From: Bog-375 sp049698695
GTDB taxonomy: Bacteria; Acidobacteriota; Terriglobia; Bryobacterales; Bryobacteraceae
Direction: 5' to 3'
DNA length: 64,000 nt
Assembly: GCA_049698695.1 (NCBI GenBank)
Contig: JBAVYH010000121.1
Coordinates: 14,637-78,636 of the forward strand
Shown here: in pieces, positions 8,673-15,548 of the stretch
How the letters are laid out: every line of letters begins with the position of its first letter
Position numbering within the stretch: position 1 is the first letter of the stretch
Translations under genes and position numbers: made by a program
Notes under the pieces: generated by a model
Database searches by the model: none
Told to the model about the DNA's origin: nothing
Seen by the model: the letters and a program-made list of their open reading frames with translations, nothing else

Positions 8673-9242
8673 ATGAAAGCCATCCGTTCGATTGTTTCGG
8701 CGGGGCTCCTTGCAGCCGCAGTCTTGTCTGCTCGCGGCGAAGAACCGACCCCTGCACTCGCGGGAGCTCGAACCGCCTGCGGTCTGCTGTCGAGGCGGAC
8801 CGTTGAGGAGGCCTCCGGGGTTCGGGTTGCGGAAGGCGTGCCGCAGCTGAGTTTCGGGAGCGTTACGAGTTGTTCGTTCGAGGAAGAACACGGCGGCCGG
8901 GTGATGATTCTGGCCCGATCGGCTCCAGCCAGCGATTGGGCGAATGAACAGGTCGCCAGAATGATCCGAGGGGTCACCCTCGGAACCTATCGCGAAGTAT
9001 CTGGAATCGGCGAGCGGGCGTTCGTCTACACCATTCGCGGGTCGGGCGCCGTCTTGTGCATTTTTGGAACCCAGTACTATTTGCAGATTTCGCTTTTTCG
9101 GATGGGAGAAGAACCCCAAATCATGGCAGTCCTGGCGAAGTTGGCGGCAAGTGCGCTCGCGCGCCAGAGTGACACTGCACAAACAAAACTGCTTCGCCCG
9201 GTTGGCAGGTCGGGTACCTGTCCCACTAGACCAGGACGGTGA
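8673..9242 (+). CDS. Secreted hypothetical protein, DUF3558-like
   Basis: 189 residues with a Sec signal peptide (MKAIRSIVSAGLLAAAVLSARGEE) and a GGGGAG ribosome site upstream. The segment ACGLLSRRTVEEASGVRV resembles the C-xLL-x3-EVE-x2-LG opening of DUF3558 and related secreted proteins. The cysteines in ACGLL, TSCSFE and VLCIFG may be oxidised in the periplasm. The 3' end overlaps the convergent mqnE gene by 17 bp. The last 20 or so residues are encoded by a REP-like palindrome (9204-9222), so the original stop may have been lost when the repeat arrived. No function can be assigned. Confidence 0.65.
   Translation: MKAIRSIVSAGLLAAAVLSARGEEPTPALAGARTACGLLSRRTVEEASGVRVAEGVPQLSFGSVTSCSFEEEHGGRVMILARSAPASDWANEQVARMIRGVTLGTYREVSGIGERAFVYTIRGSGAVLCIFGTQYYLQISLFRMGEEPQIMAVLAKLAASALARQSDTAQTKLLRPVGRSGTCPTRPGR
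9204..9222. repeat. REP-like palindrome, degenerate copy
   Basis: GGCAGGT and ACCTGTC flank five bases, a one-mismatch version of the GGCAGG...CCTGCC arm seen at 11389, 37754, 42268 and 59436. It lies inside the last codons of the gene ending at 9242. Confidence 0.4.
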
Positions 9243-10356
9243 AGGCGGTTTCGGTGCGCTCGACGGGGCGGTAGAGGGTGTCGCGTTCGACCGGGGTGCG
9301 GCCGGCTTTGCGGATGAGTTGGAGAAGTTCGGCGCGGCGCAGGCCCTGGCTGGTGGTGGCGCCGGCGTCGTGGTAGATGCGCTCTTCGACGATGGTGCCG
9401 TCCATATCGTCGGCGCCGAAGCGGAGGGCGATCTGCGCCATGCGCGGAGTCATCATCACCCAATAGGCCTTGATGTGGGGGATGTTGTCGAGCATCAGGC
9501 GCGCCACCGCGATGTTGCGGATGTCGGCGAAGCCGGTGGTCTTGGGGATGTGCTGGAGCGGCGTATTGTCGGGGTGGAAGGCCAGCGGGATAAAGGTGAC
9601 GAAGCCGCCGGTTTCCTGCTGCAGCGCGCGCAGCTTGACCAGGTGATCGACGCGGTCTTCGTCGTTCTCGATGTGGCCGTAGAGCATGGTGCAATTGGAG
9701 CGCAGGCCAAGCTGATGCGCGGCGCGCGCGGTTTCGAGCCATTCTGCGCCATCGATCTTGTGATCGCAGATGATGCGGCGCACGCGCTCGTCGAAGATCT
9801 CGGCGCCGCCTCCGGGCATCGAATCCATGCCGGCATTGCGGAGGCGCTCCAGCGTCTCGCGGACGCCGATTTTCGTGCGGCGCGCCAGGTATGCGATCTC
9901 AACCATGGTGAACGCCTTGAGATGAACGCGGGGGAAGCGCATCTTGAGACCGCGCAACATCTCGCAATACCAATCGAGGGTCAACTCGGGATGCAAGCCG
10001 CCGACGATGTGAAACTCGGTGACCGCCTCGGTGTAACCTTCGCCCGCGCGCTGCCAGACTTCTTCGAGCGACATGGTGTAGGCTTTGGGATCGCGCACGC
10101 GCTTGCCGAAGGCGCAGAGGCGGCAACTGGCGACGCAGACATCGGTCGGATTGATATGGCGGTTAACGTTGAAATACGTGGTGTCGCCGTGCAGGCGCTC
10201 GCGGACCAGGTTGGCCATGTAGCCGACGGCGAGGATGTCGTCGGTGCGGTAGAGAGTAACGCCGTCCTCGAAAGACAGCCGTTCGCCGGCTTCGACTTTT
10301 TGACGAATCGGGTTGAGATGCGTGTCTTCGAAGAGGACTTGCATGTGATCAAACAC
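9226..10356 (-). CDS. mqnE: Aminofutalosine synthase MqnE (radical SAM)
   Basis: 376 residues. MqnE joins SAM-derived adenosine to 3-[(1-carboxyvinyl)oxy]benzoate to make aminofutalosine in the futalosine route to menaquinone. The cluster motif CVASCRLC (Cys 74, 78, 81) follows NPTDVCVA. MPGGGAEIF, TMLYGHIEN and the C-terminal DDMDGTIVEERIYHDAGA are characteristic of MqnE rather than the paralogous cyclase MqnC. The GTG start at 10356 overlaps the stop of the upstream UbiA-type gene by 8 bases; an ATG at 10344 is the alternative. The pairing with a prenyltransferase supports a menaquinone role. Other mqn genes are not in this window. Confidence 0.92.
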   Translation of the reverse strand: MFDHMQVLFEDTHLNPIRQKVEAGERLSFEDGVTLYRTDDILAVGYMANLVRERLHGDTTYFNVNRHINPTDVCVASCRLCAFGKRVRDPKAYTMSLEEVWQRAGEGYTEAVTEFHIVGGLHPELTLDWYCEMLRGLKMRFPRVHLKAFTMVEIAYLARRTKIGVRETLERLRNAGMDSMPGGGAEIFDERVRRIICDHKIDGAEWLETARAAHQLGLRSNCTMLYGHIENDEDRVDHLVKLRALQQETGGFVTFIPLAFHPDNTPLQHIPKTTGFADIRNIAVARLMLDNIPHIKAYWVMMTPRMAQIALRFGADDMDGTIVEERIYHDAGATTSQGLRRAELLQLIRKAGRTPVERDTLYRPVERTETAFTVLV

Positions 10357-11278
10357 CCGAATGATGCAGGAAAATATCAGCGGCCCAGAATATAAAGAAT
10401 AACACGCTCACCCAGCCGTTCATGGTGAAGAAGGCGGCGTCGACGCGCGACAAATCGTGGGCGTGGACAAGGCTGTGCTCGTAGATCAGCAGGGCCGCGA
10501 CGGCGCCAACGCCGGCCAGAGCCAAGGCGCCGAGCGACAGCGCGTGGACCAGCGCCAGCAGGCAGGCGACCATCAGCAGGTGCAGGAAGCGCGAGACCCA
10601 GAGCGCGCCGGAGATGCCGAGAAGACGGGGAACGCTGGAGAGCGCTTCGGCGCAATCGAATTCGTAATCCTGGCAGGCGTAGATGACGTCGAAGCCGGCG
10701 GTCCAGAAAGTGACGGCGGCGGTGAGCCACAGAATACGCGGATCGAGCGAACCGGCCACGGCGATCCAGGCGGCCGCGGGAGCGATGCCGAGCGAGAAGC
10801 CGAGCACCAGGTGAGAGAACGACGTGAAGCGCTTGGTGAAGGAATAGCAGAAGACGACGGCCAGAGCCAGCGGAGCCAGGTGCAGGCAGAGCGGGTTGAG
10901 GCGGCCGGCGGCAAACAGGAAGACGGCCGAGGAAACGGCGACGAACCCCCAGGCGAAGCTGCGGGACAGCAGGCCGGTTGGCAGATGGCGCATGTGGGTG
11001 CGCGGGTTGCGCGCGTCCAGATCGGCATCCACCAGGCGGTTGAAGGCCATGGCGGCGGAGCGCGCGGCCACCATGGCGACCACGATCCAGACCAGGGTCA
11101 CGGCGGCCGAGCGCACGTGAAATCCCTCTTCGCGGAACGCCAGCAACGCGCCGGTGAGGGCGAACGGCAGAGCGAAGACGGAATGCTCGAACTTGATCAT
11201 TTCGAGCGTCAGGCGCAAGCGCTTGAGGAGTTGGAAGAACGCTCGCGGACGGGCCGGCCTGGCAAGAGTCTGCGACAT
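10349..11278 (-). CDS. UbiA-family prenyltransferase (menaquinone pathway, MqnP-type)
   Basis: 309 residues with eight to nine membrane helices. The first Asp-rich motif is NRLVDADLDARNPRT and the second is YACQDYEFDCAE, both required for Mg-diphosphate binding in UbiA enzymes. The protein should attach a polyprenyl chain to an aromatic acid at the membrane. Lying directly upstream of mqnE in the same direction, it most likely serves the futalosine pathway (MqnP role) rather than ubiquinone synthesis. The ATG at 11276-11278 (MSQTLARP) precedes the first helix; the open frame continues far upstream but there runs antisense to the phosphatase gene and is not coding. Confidence 0.88.
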   Translation of the reverse strand: MSQTLARPARPRAFFQLLKRLRLTLEMIKFEHSVFALPFALTGALLAFREEGFHVRSAAVTLVWIVVAMVAARSAAMAFNRLVDADLDARNPRTHMRHLPTGLLSRSFAWGFVAVSSAVFLFAAGRLNPLCLHLAPLALAVVFCYSFTKRFTSFSHLVLGFSLGIAPAAAWIAVAGSLDPRILWLTAAVTFWTAGFDVIYACQDYEFDCAEALSSVPRLLGISGALWVSRFLHLLMVACLLALVHALSLGALALAGVGAVAALLIYEHSLVHAHDLSRVDAAFFTMNGWVSVLFFIFWAADIFLHHSGV

Positions 11279-11370
11279 GAAAGTGGAGCTTTCGTAGGAG
11301 GCTCTTCGGCCTCGTTCCGGGGCTTCTTCAAACCGCCCCTCCATGGCTTGCGAAGCTTGCGAAAAAGACG

Positions 11371-11406
11371 CGCCCGCAAGCGGGCGCCGGCAGGCTAGTA
11401 CCTGCC
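11371..11406 (-). repeat. REP-like doublet, reverse orientation
   Basis: CGCCCGC-AA-GCGGGCG (11371-11386) is followed after two bases by GGCAGG-N6-CCTGCC (11389-11406). This is the reverse order of the doublet at 37754-37789 and 42268-42303, so it is the same element on the other strand. It sits between the divergent ubiA-like and phosphatase genes. Confidence 0.7.
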
Positions 11407-11530
11407 CCAACGGGCTTTGCAAGTATTTTACCGCCGCGCCGCCGGGTTTGGGTACAATGATCCATTGCCGGCTCCCGAGTGGGTCCGCCAGAGCGTGGCG
11501 ACACGGGTTTTCGGCCGGGAAAGCGTCGCT

Positions 11531-12253
11531 ATGCTTGAAGTGTGCGCCATGTCGGACCAGGGCTGTGTCCGCGGAAACAATGAGGACTATTACCAGGTGG
11601 AGGCCGAGCTGGGCCTGTATGTCCTGGCGGATGGGATGGGCGGAGCCAAGGCGGGTGAGCACGCATCGCGGCTGGCGGTGGAGACGGTGGTGGAGATCGT
11701 GCGGTCGGCCATCTTCCGCGATTCGCAGGCATTGCTGCGCGGGATGGAAGAGGCCAACCAGCGCGTGCTGGCCGCGGCCCGCTCCGATAGCAGCCTGGAA
11801 GGGATGGGCACGACGCTGGTGGCCGCACTCGAAACCGGCGCCGGGCTGGACATCGCCAGCGTGGGCGACAGCCGGGCGTACATGCTGGACGCGAGCGGTC
11901 TGCACGCCATCACCGACGACCAGACATGGGTTAACGAAGTGGGCCGGCCGCTGGGCCTCAACGAAGAGAGCCTGCGTAACCATCCGATGCGTCACGTGCT
12001 GACGATGGCGATTGGGGCGACCGCGCCGCTCACCGTCAACTACTACTCGGTGACGCTCGAAACGGGATCGTTGGTTCTGATCTGCAGCGACGGGTTGCAC
12101 GGCGTAGTGGATGCGAGCCAGTTGCAGCGGATCCTCGAGGGCGGGCGGGATGGCGCGCAACTGGAAGAAATCTGCCGTCAATTGATCGAGGCCGCCAAAG
12201 AGGCCGGAGGCCCCGACAACGTGACCGTGATTCTGATGAGAAAAGCCGCCTGA
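11531..12253 (+). CDS. PP2C-family protein serine/threonine phosphatase
   Basis: 240 residues, the size of the compact bacterial PP2C (Stp/PrpC) class. The metal-binding motifs are all present: RGNNEDYY, VLADGMGGAKAGEHAS, MGTTLVAAL, SVGDSRAYML, ICSDGLHGVVD and GGPDNVTVILM. It removes phosphate from Ser/Thr residues and usually opposes Hanks-type kinases in the cytosol. No kinase adjoins, but this window encodes one canonical kinase (60172-62448) and one pseudokinase (54270-55682). The ATG at 11531 (MLEVCAMSDQG) gives the usual family N-terminus; upstream in-frame codons have no such match. Confidence 0.92.
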   Translation: MLEVCAMSDQGCVRGNNEDYYQVEAELGLYVLADGMGGAKAGEHASRLAVETVVEIVRSAIFRDSQALLRGMEEANQRVLAAARSDSSLEGMGTTLVAALETGAGLDIASVGDSRAYMLDASGLHAITDDQTWVNEVGRPLGLNEESLRNHPMRHVLTMAIGATAPLTVNYYSVTLETGSLVLICSDGLHGVVDASQLQRILEGGRDGAQLEEICRQLIEAAKEAGGPDNVTVILMRKAA

Positions 12254-12265
12254 CGGATTCACCAT

Positions 12266-12292
12266 CTAGACACAGGTGAAGTAGGTGTCTAG
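12266..12292. repeat. Inverted repeat CTAGACAC-N11-GTGTCTAG
   Basis: A perfect 8-bp inverted repeat lies between the phosphatase stop and the next gene. No T run follows, so a Rho-independent terminator is unlikely. It could be an operator or a short RNA stem. Confidence 0.35.
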
Positions 12293-12296
12293 TGGG

Positions 12297-13001
12297 ATGT
12301 TGAAACAGGCCAGATGGCCTCTGCTGCCTTACGATTGCGACTCCGCAAGTGCGTGCAGACGGGGAGCGTGGCTTCCGAGCCGCGCGCTTCAGCATGTTTT
12401 CTGTCGGCTTTTGCCGCGCAGCGCGGCCCTGTTGGCGGGGCTGTTTCTTGCACTCTGGCAGCCGGCGGCCGCGCAGGTGGCCATCCTGCAGATCCAGGTG
12501 TCCAGCGGGGAAGGAGCGGTACACACTGCGGGCTCGCGCGATTCCCGCGGCATCACGGTGGTGGTGACAGACGAGACCGGCCGTCCGGTAGAGGGCGCAG
12601 CGGTGAGCTTCCACCTGCCCGACCAGGGACCGAGCGGCACCTTCGTCAACGGGCTACACACTGAAGTGGCCATCACCGACGACCACGGCCGGGCCACTGT
12701 GCGCGTGGTCGAGTTCAACCGCGTGGCGGGGCGCATGGAAATCCGCATCGTGGCCTCCAAAGAACAGGCGCGTGCGGGCACGGTATCGTTCCAATACATT
12801 GCTGGACCCAGTCCCGGCGTTGCGACGGCGGCGAAGGAAAAGGGCCGCTGGCATCCTCGAAAAAAGTGGTTGATCGTTGCCGCGATGGCGGGAGCCGGGG
12901 CGGCGGGCGGAGCCCTGGCGCTGGCGCACTCGTCGCCGGGGTCCGCGACTACTACCGCGCTGACGATCGGGCCACCCAGCATCACGGTGGGCAAACCATG
13001 A
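12297..13001 (+). CDS. Ig-like (Big-1 type) exported protein with C-terminal membrane segment
   Basis: About 234 residues. After a hydrophobic export segment (LPRSAALLAGLFLALWQPAAAQ) comes one Ig-like domain of the bacterial Big-1 kind (GITVVVTDETGRPVEGAAVSFHL, VAITDDHGRATVRV). A basic stretch (RWHPRKKW) and a hydrophobic helix (LIVAAMAGAGAAGGALALA) follow, so the protein is probably membrane-anchored. The start is uncertain: ATG 12297 is used, but a TTG at 12411 would begin exactly at the signal peptide. Its stop overlaps the ATG of the next gene (ATGA), implying coupled expression. A structural or adhesion role is plausible but unproven. Confidence 0.65.
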   Translation: MLKQARWPLLPYDCDSASACRRGAWLPSRALQHVFCRLLPRSAALLAGLFLALWQPAAAQVAILQIQVSSGEGAVHTAGSRDSRGITVVVTDETGRPVEGAAVSFHLPDQGPSGTFVNGLHTEVAITDDHGRATVRVVEFNRVAGRMEIRIVASKEQARAGTVSFQYIAGPSPGVATAAKEKGRWHPRKKWLIVAAMAGAGAAGGALALAHSSPGSATTTALTIGPPSITVGKP

Positions 13002-14359
13002 GGTGCCGGAGCTCCGCGATCCTGCTGCTGGGCCTGCTGGCGCCCGCGGCGCTGGCGCAGTTCAGCCTTTCTCAAGTGTCGGGCAATGCGGAGGTGCCGG
13101 TCGGCACGCTGTTCAGTTTTGGATCGGTGTACCCGATCGCGCCGGATACAGTGACGTTTTCCCTTCTCAATACCACCAGCCAGACGCAGACGGTGGCTCT
13201 GTTTTCGGTAAGCGGCGTGGGATTTTCTACCAACGCGGCGGCGCCGATGAGCCTGAAGGCGGGCGTCAGCGTGCAGTTTAAGGTCACGTTTCAAGGTGCG
13301 ACAGCCGGGGCCTATAGCGGTTCGCTGGATCTTACCGGCCTTTCGGTGCTGCTGACGGCGAATGTGGTGCCGGCGCTCAGCTACGAAGTGCAACTGCCTT
13401 CCGGCGCCAGCCCGCTGGGCGCTGCGCCGGTAGATTTCGGCAGCGTGCAGGTAGCATCGAGCACGACGCTGAATTTCCTGGCCGTCAATCAGACCGCGCT
13501 CACTTTGACGGTGGATCCCATCAGTGTGTCCGCGGGCGACTTTGCGCTGGTTGGGTCATCGCCCAGCGGCACAGCACTCAATCCACAGGCGAGCGCCGGT
13601 TTTGAAATACAGTTCAGTCCAGCGGCGGCCGGCACGCGGACTGCGGTACTGTCGATTGGCAGCCGGCAGTTCACGCTGACGGGTTCAGGCGCTTCGCCGC
13701 CGCTGCCGATTCCTACGTTGTCGGTCGCGCTGGGCGAAGCGCAAAGCGCGCGGCAGGGCTCCGTGAGCGTGAGCTTCGGCGCGCCCGCTGATGCAGGCGG
13801 CTCAGGCACGGTGACGCTGTCATTCGCGGCGCAGGCGCCGGCCGCGACGGACCCGGGCATCGTGTTCGCCAGCGGCGGCCAGACCACGCAGTTCACTTTC
13901 AACAAGGGCGACACGGCGGCGAGCTTCGGCGGGGCCGGCAGCGCCGCGTTTCAGACCGGTACCACAGCCGGAACCTTGACGCTGGAGGCGCAAATCGGCA
14001 ACCAGGCGAGCCAGCAGAGCGTCGCCATCGCGCCGGCGGTCATCGGAGTGGCCTCGGTGGCGGGCACGCGCCAAGCCTCGGCGCTGACGGTGGACATTAA
14101 CGGCTTCGACAACACGCGCACGGCCGGCAAGCTGAGTTTCACCTTTTACGATGCGGCCGGAAATGTCATCCCGCCCGGCGCCATCAGCGCGGACGGCACG
14201 GCCGCGTTCAGCAGCTATTTCGCCGGATCGGGCGCTGGCGGCCAGTTCGCGCTGGCGGCCTCGTTCCCGGTGAGCGGCGATCCGTCAAAGGTGAGCGCCT
14301 TTACGGTGCAACTGGTAAACACGGCCGGAACCGCGACCACCGCGCGCGCCAATTTTTGA
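12998..14359 (+). CDS. Secreted protein with choice-of-anchor D / ASPM-like Ig domains
   Basis: 453 residues with a signal peptide (MRCRSSAILLLGLLAPAALAQ). Two adjacent beta-sandwich units carry the pattern seen in choice-of-anchor D and ASH/ASPM-type domains: VPVGTLFSFGSVYP and later PVDFGSVQVASSTTLNFLAVNQT with FEIQFSPAAAGTRTAVLSI. A C-terminal Ala/Gly/Thr-rich part includes TLSVALGEAQSARQGSVSV. No enzymatic motif is visible. The ATG overlaps the TGA of the preceding Ig-like gene. The two products may form a secreted or surface pair. Confidence 0.75.
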   Translation: MRCRSSAILLLGLLAPAALAQFSLSQVSGNAEVPVGTLFSFGSVYPIAPDTVTFSLLNTTSQTQTVALFSVSGVGFSTNAAAPMSLKAGVSVQFKVTFQGATAGAYSGSLDLTGLSVLLTANVVPALSYEVQLPSGASPLGAAPVDFGSVQVASSTTLNFLAVNQTALTLTVDPISVSAGDFALVGSSPSGTALNPQASAGFEIQFSPAAAGTRTAVLSIGSRQFTLTGSGASPPLPIPTLSVALGEAQSARQGSVSVSFGAPADAGGSGTVTLSFAAQAPAATDPGIVFASGGQTTQFTFNKGDTAASFGGAGSAAFQTGTTAGTLTLEAQIGNQASQQSVAIAPAVIGVASVAGTRQASALTVDINGFDNTRTAGKLSFTFYDAAGNVIPPGAISADGTAAFSSYFAGSGAGGQFALAASFPVSGDPSKVSAFTVQLVNTAGTATTARANF

Positions 14360-14459
14360 GCGGCGCAAGCCGCACCGGAACAGGACCCGGCACGGGCAAA
14401 CCGGGCGCAGGCGCGAAGTTTCGTCAGAGCGGCGAAATTCGAGCCGGTCCCGCTTAGCG

Positions 14460-15134
14460 CTAGCGGCCTCCGTCCAGCCACGCGTTGAGCGCGCTGCGAT
14501 CAATGGCAATGCCGGCGCGGGAGTAGCGCAATAATCCTTCGCGGCGGAACTGGCTCATGTAATGGGTGACTATCTCGCGCGAAGTGCCCACGTATTGCGC
14601 CAGCAGCTCGTGGGTGAAGGGCGCCATAAGCACCATGCCGTCCTGGCCCCCGGTTCCCAAGCGCTCGGCAAAGCGGAGCAGCGAGCGCGCCAGCCGCCGC
14701 GAGATATTGTCCACCGAGAAGCTTTCCACGCGGCGGGCAAGGTCGCCCGTGCGCTGTACCAGAATCTGGAGCAACGCCATGCCCAGCCGGGGTCGCTTGG
14801 CAATGGCCGCCTCGATTTCGGCGGAACTCCAGGACATGAGCCGCGTGTCTTCCATGGCGACGGCCTGATCGGACCGCGGCGGCGCATCCAGAAATGCCGA
14901 TTCGCCGAACAAGTCGTCCGGCTTGTAAATATCCACCACTACCTGCCGGCCATCGCCGGCCACTCGCGAAACTTTGACTTTGCCACTGATCACCAGATAA
15001 ACCGCAAACGAAGGCTGATGTTGATCGTAGATGGTTTGACCCTTGGGATACTCCACAACATTGGTACGCGGCAGGTGCGCTAGGGGGTCTTCCAGAGACC
15101 GCGATGGCACCAGCATCGCCGGACTAGTTGCCAT
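14460..15134 (-). CDS. Crp/Fnr-family transcriptional regulator
   Basis: 224 residues. The N-terminal cyclic-nucleotide-binding fold contains YPKGQTIYDQHQ, VYLVISGKVKVSR and DLFGESAFLD. The C-terminal winged helix contains FTHELLAQYVGTSREIVTHYMSQF, the recognition helix of the Crp/Fnr group. It lacks the N-terminal cysteine cluster of Fnr, so it is not an iron-sulphur oxygen sensor, and the phosphate-binding RSD-like PPRSDQAVA could still accept a nucleotide. The ATG at 15132-15134 has GGAGGG seven bases upstream, which decides the start over the ATG at 15149. Targets are unknown. Confidence 0.9.
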   Translation of the reverse strand: MATSPAMLVPSRSLEDPLAHLPRTNVVEYPKGQTIYDQHQPSFAVYLVISGKVKVSRVAGDGRQVVVDIYKPDDLFGESAFLDAPPRSDQAVAMEDTRLMSWSSAEIEAAIAKRPRLGMALLQILVQRTGDLARRVESFSVDNISRRLARSLLRFAERLGTGGQDGMVLMAPFTHELLAQYVGTSREIVTHYMSQFRREGLLRYSRAGIAIDRSALNAWLDGGR

Positions 15135-15548
15135 TTCAATACCCTCCATTCAGACTGCAGTTATTCCTCCGACACGCCAGCCGAGCTTCTGAGGTAGCTC
15201 AAGCCGGAAAGTTAAACTAACTATCACGATGATACGTCGTTCGCCGTTCCAGCGGCAAGTCAGGCGAATGACCCATTGCAGGCCTTTGAGGATGAAATAA
15301 GTCGCATAGCTCCATCGGGAATATTGTTGATTCGGCCGTGTAGAAACATACACTTGGAAGGCAGACATGGGGCGGTAACCGGGGCGCTGCGGCGAGACCG
15401 CAAATCTAGACCGCAAATTTACAAGTTGATACTGCGTGCGTCGACTCTGGGAGGCAAAAATGGCCTGCGCGAGCCGCATAACATCGGAACGTCGCGTGCG
15501 CGGGGAAGGTTCGGGCAGGCAGCGCTGGCCGGGCTATATGATAGAGAA
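15135..15548. other. Intergenic region of about 410 bp between divergent genes
   Basis: It holds the ribosome site of the Crp/Fnr-like gene and must contain two divergent promoters. I found no convincing -35/-10 pair and no repeat. The frame of the downstream propeller gene is open through part of it, but the translation there lacks any domain or signal peptide. Confidence 0.5.

Noticed and set aside
11279..12265. Upstream extension of the ubiA-like gene on the minus strand
   Set aside because: The added residues are antisense to the PP2C phosphatase, which has all its motifs; the normal UbiA start fits ATG 11278.
12266..12292. Hairpin after the phosphatase gene as a Rho-independent terminator
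   Set aside because: No T run follows on either strand.
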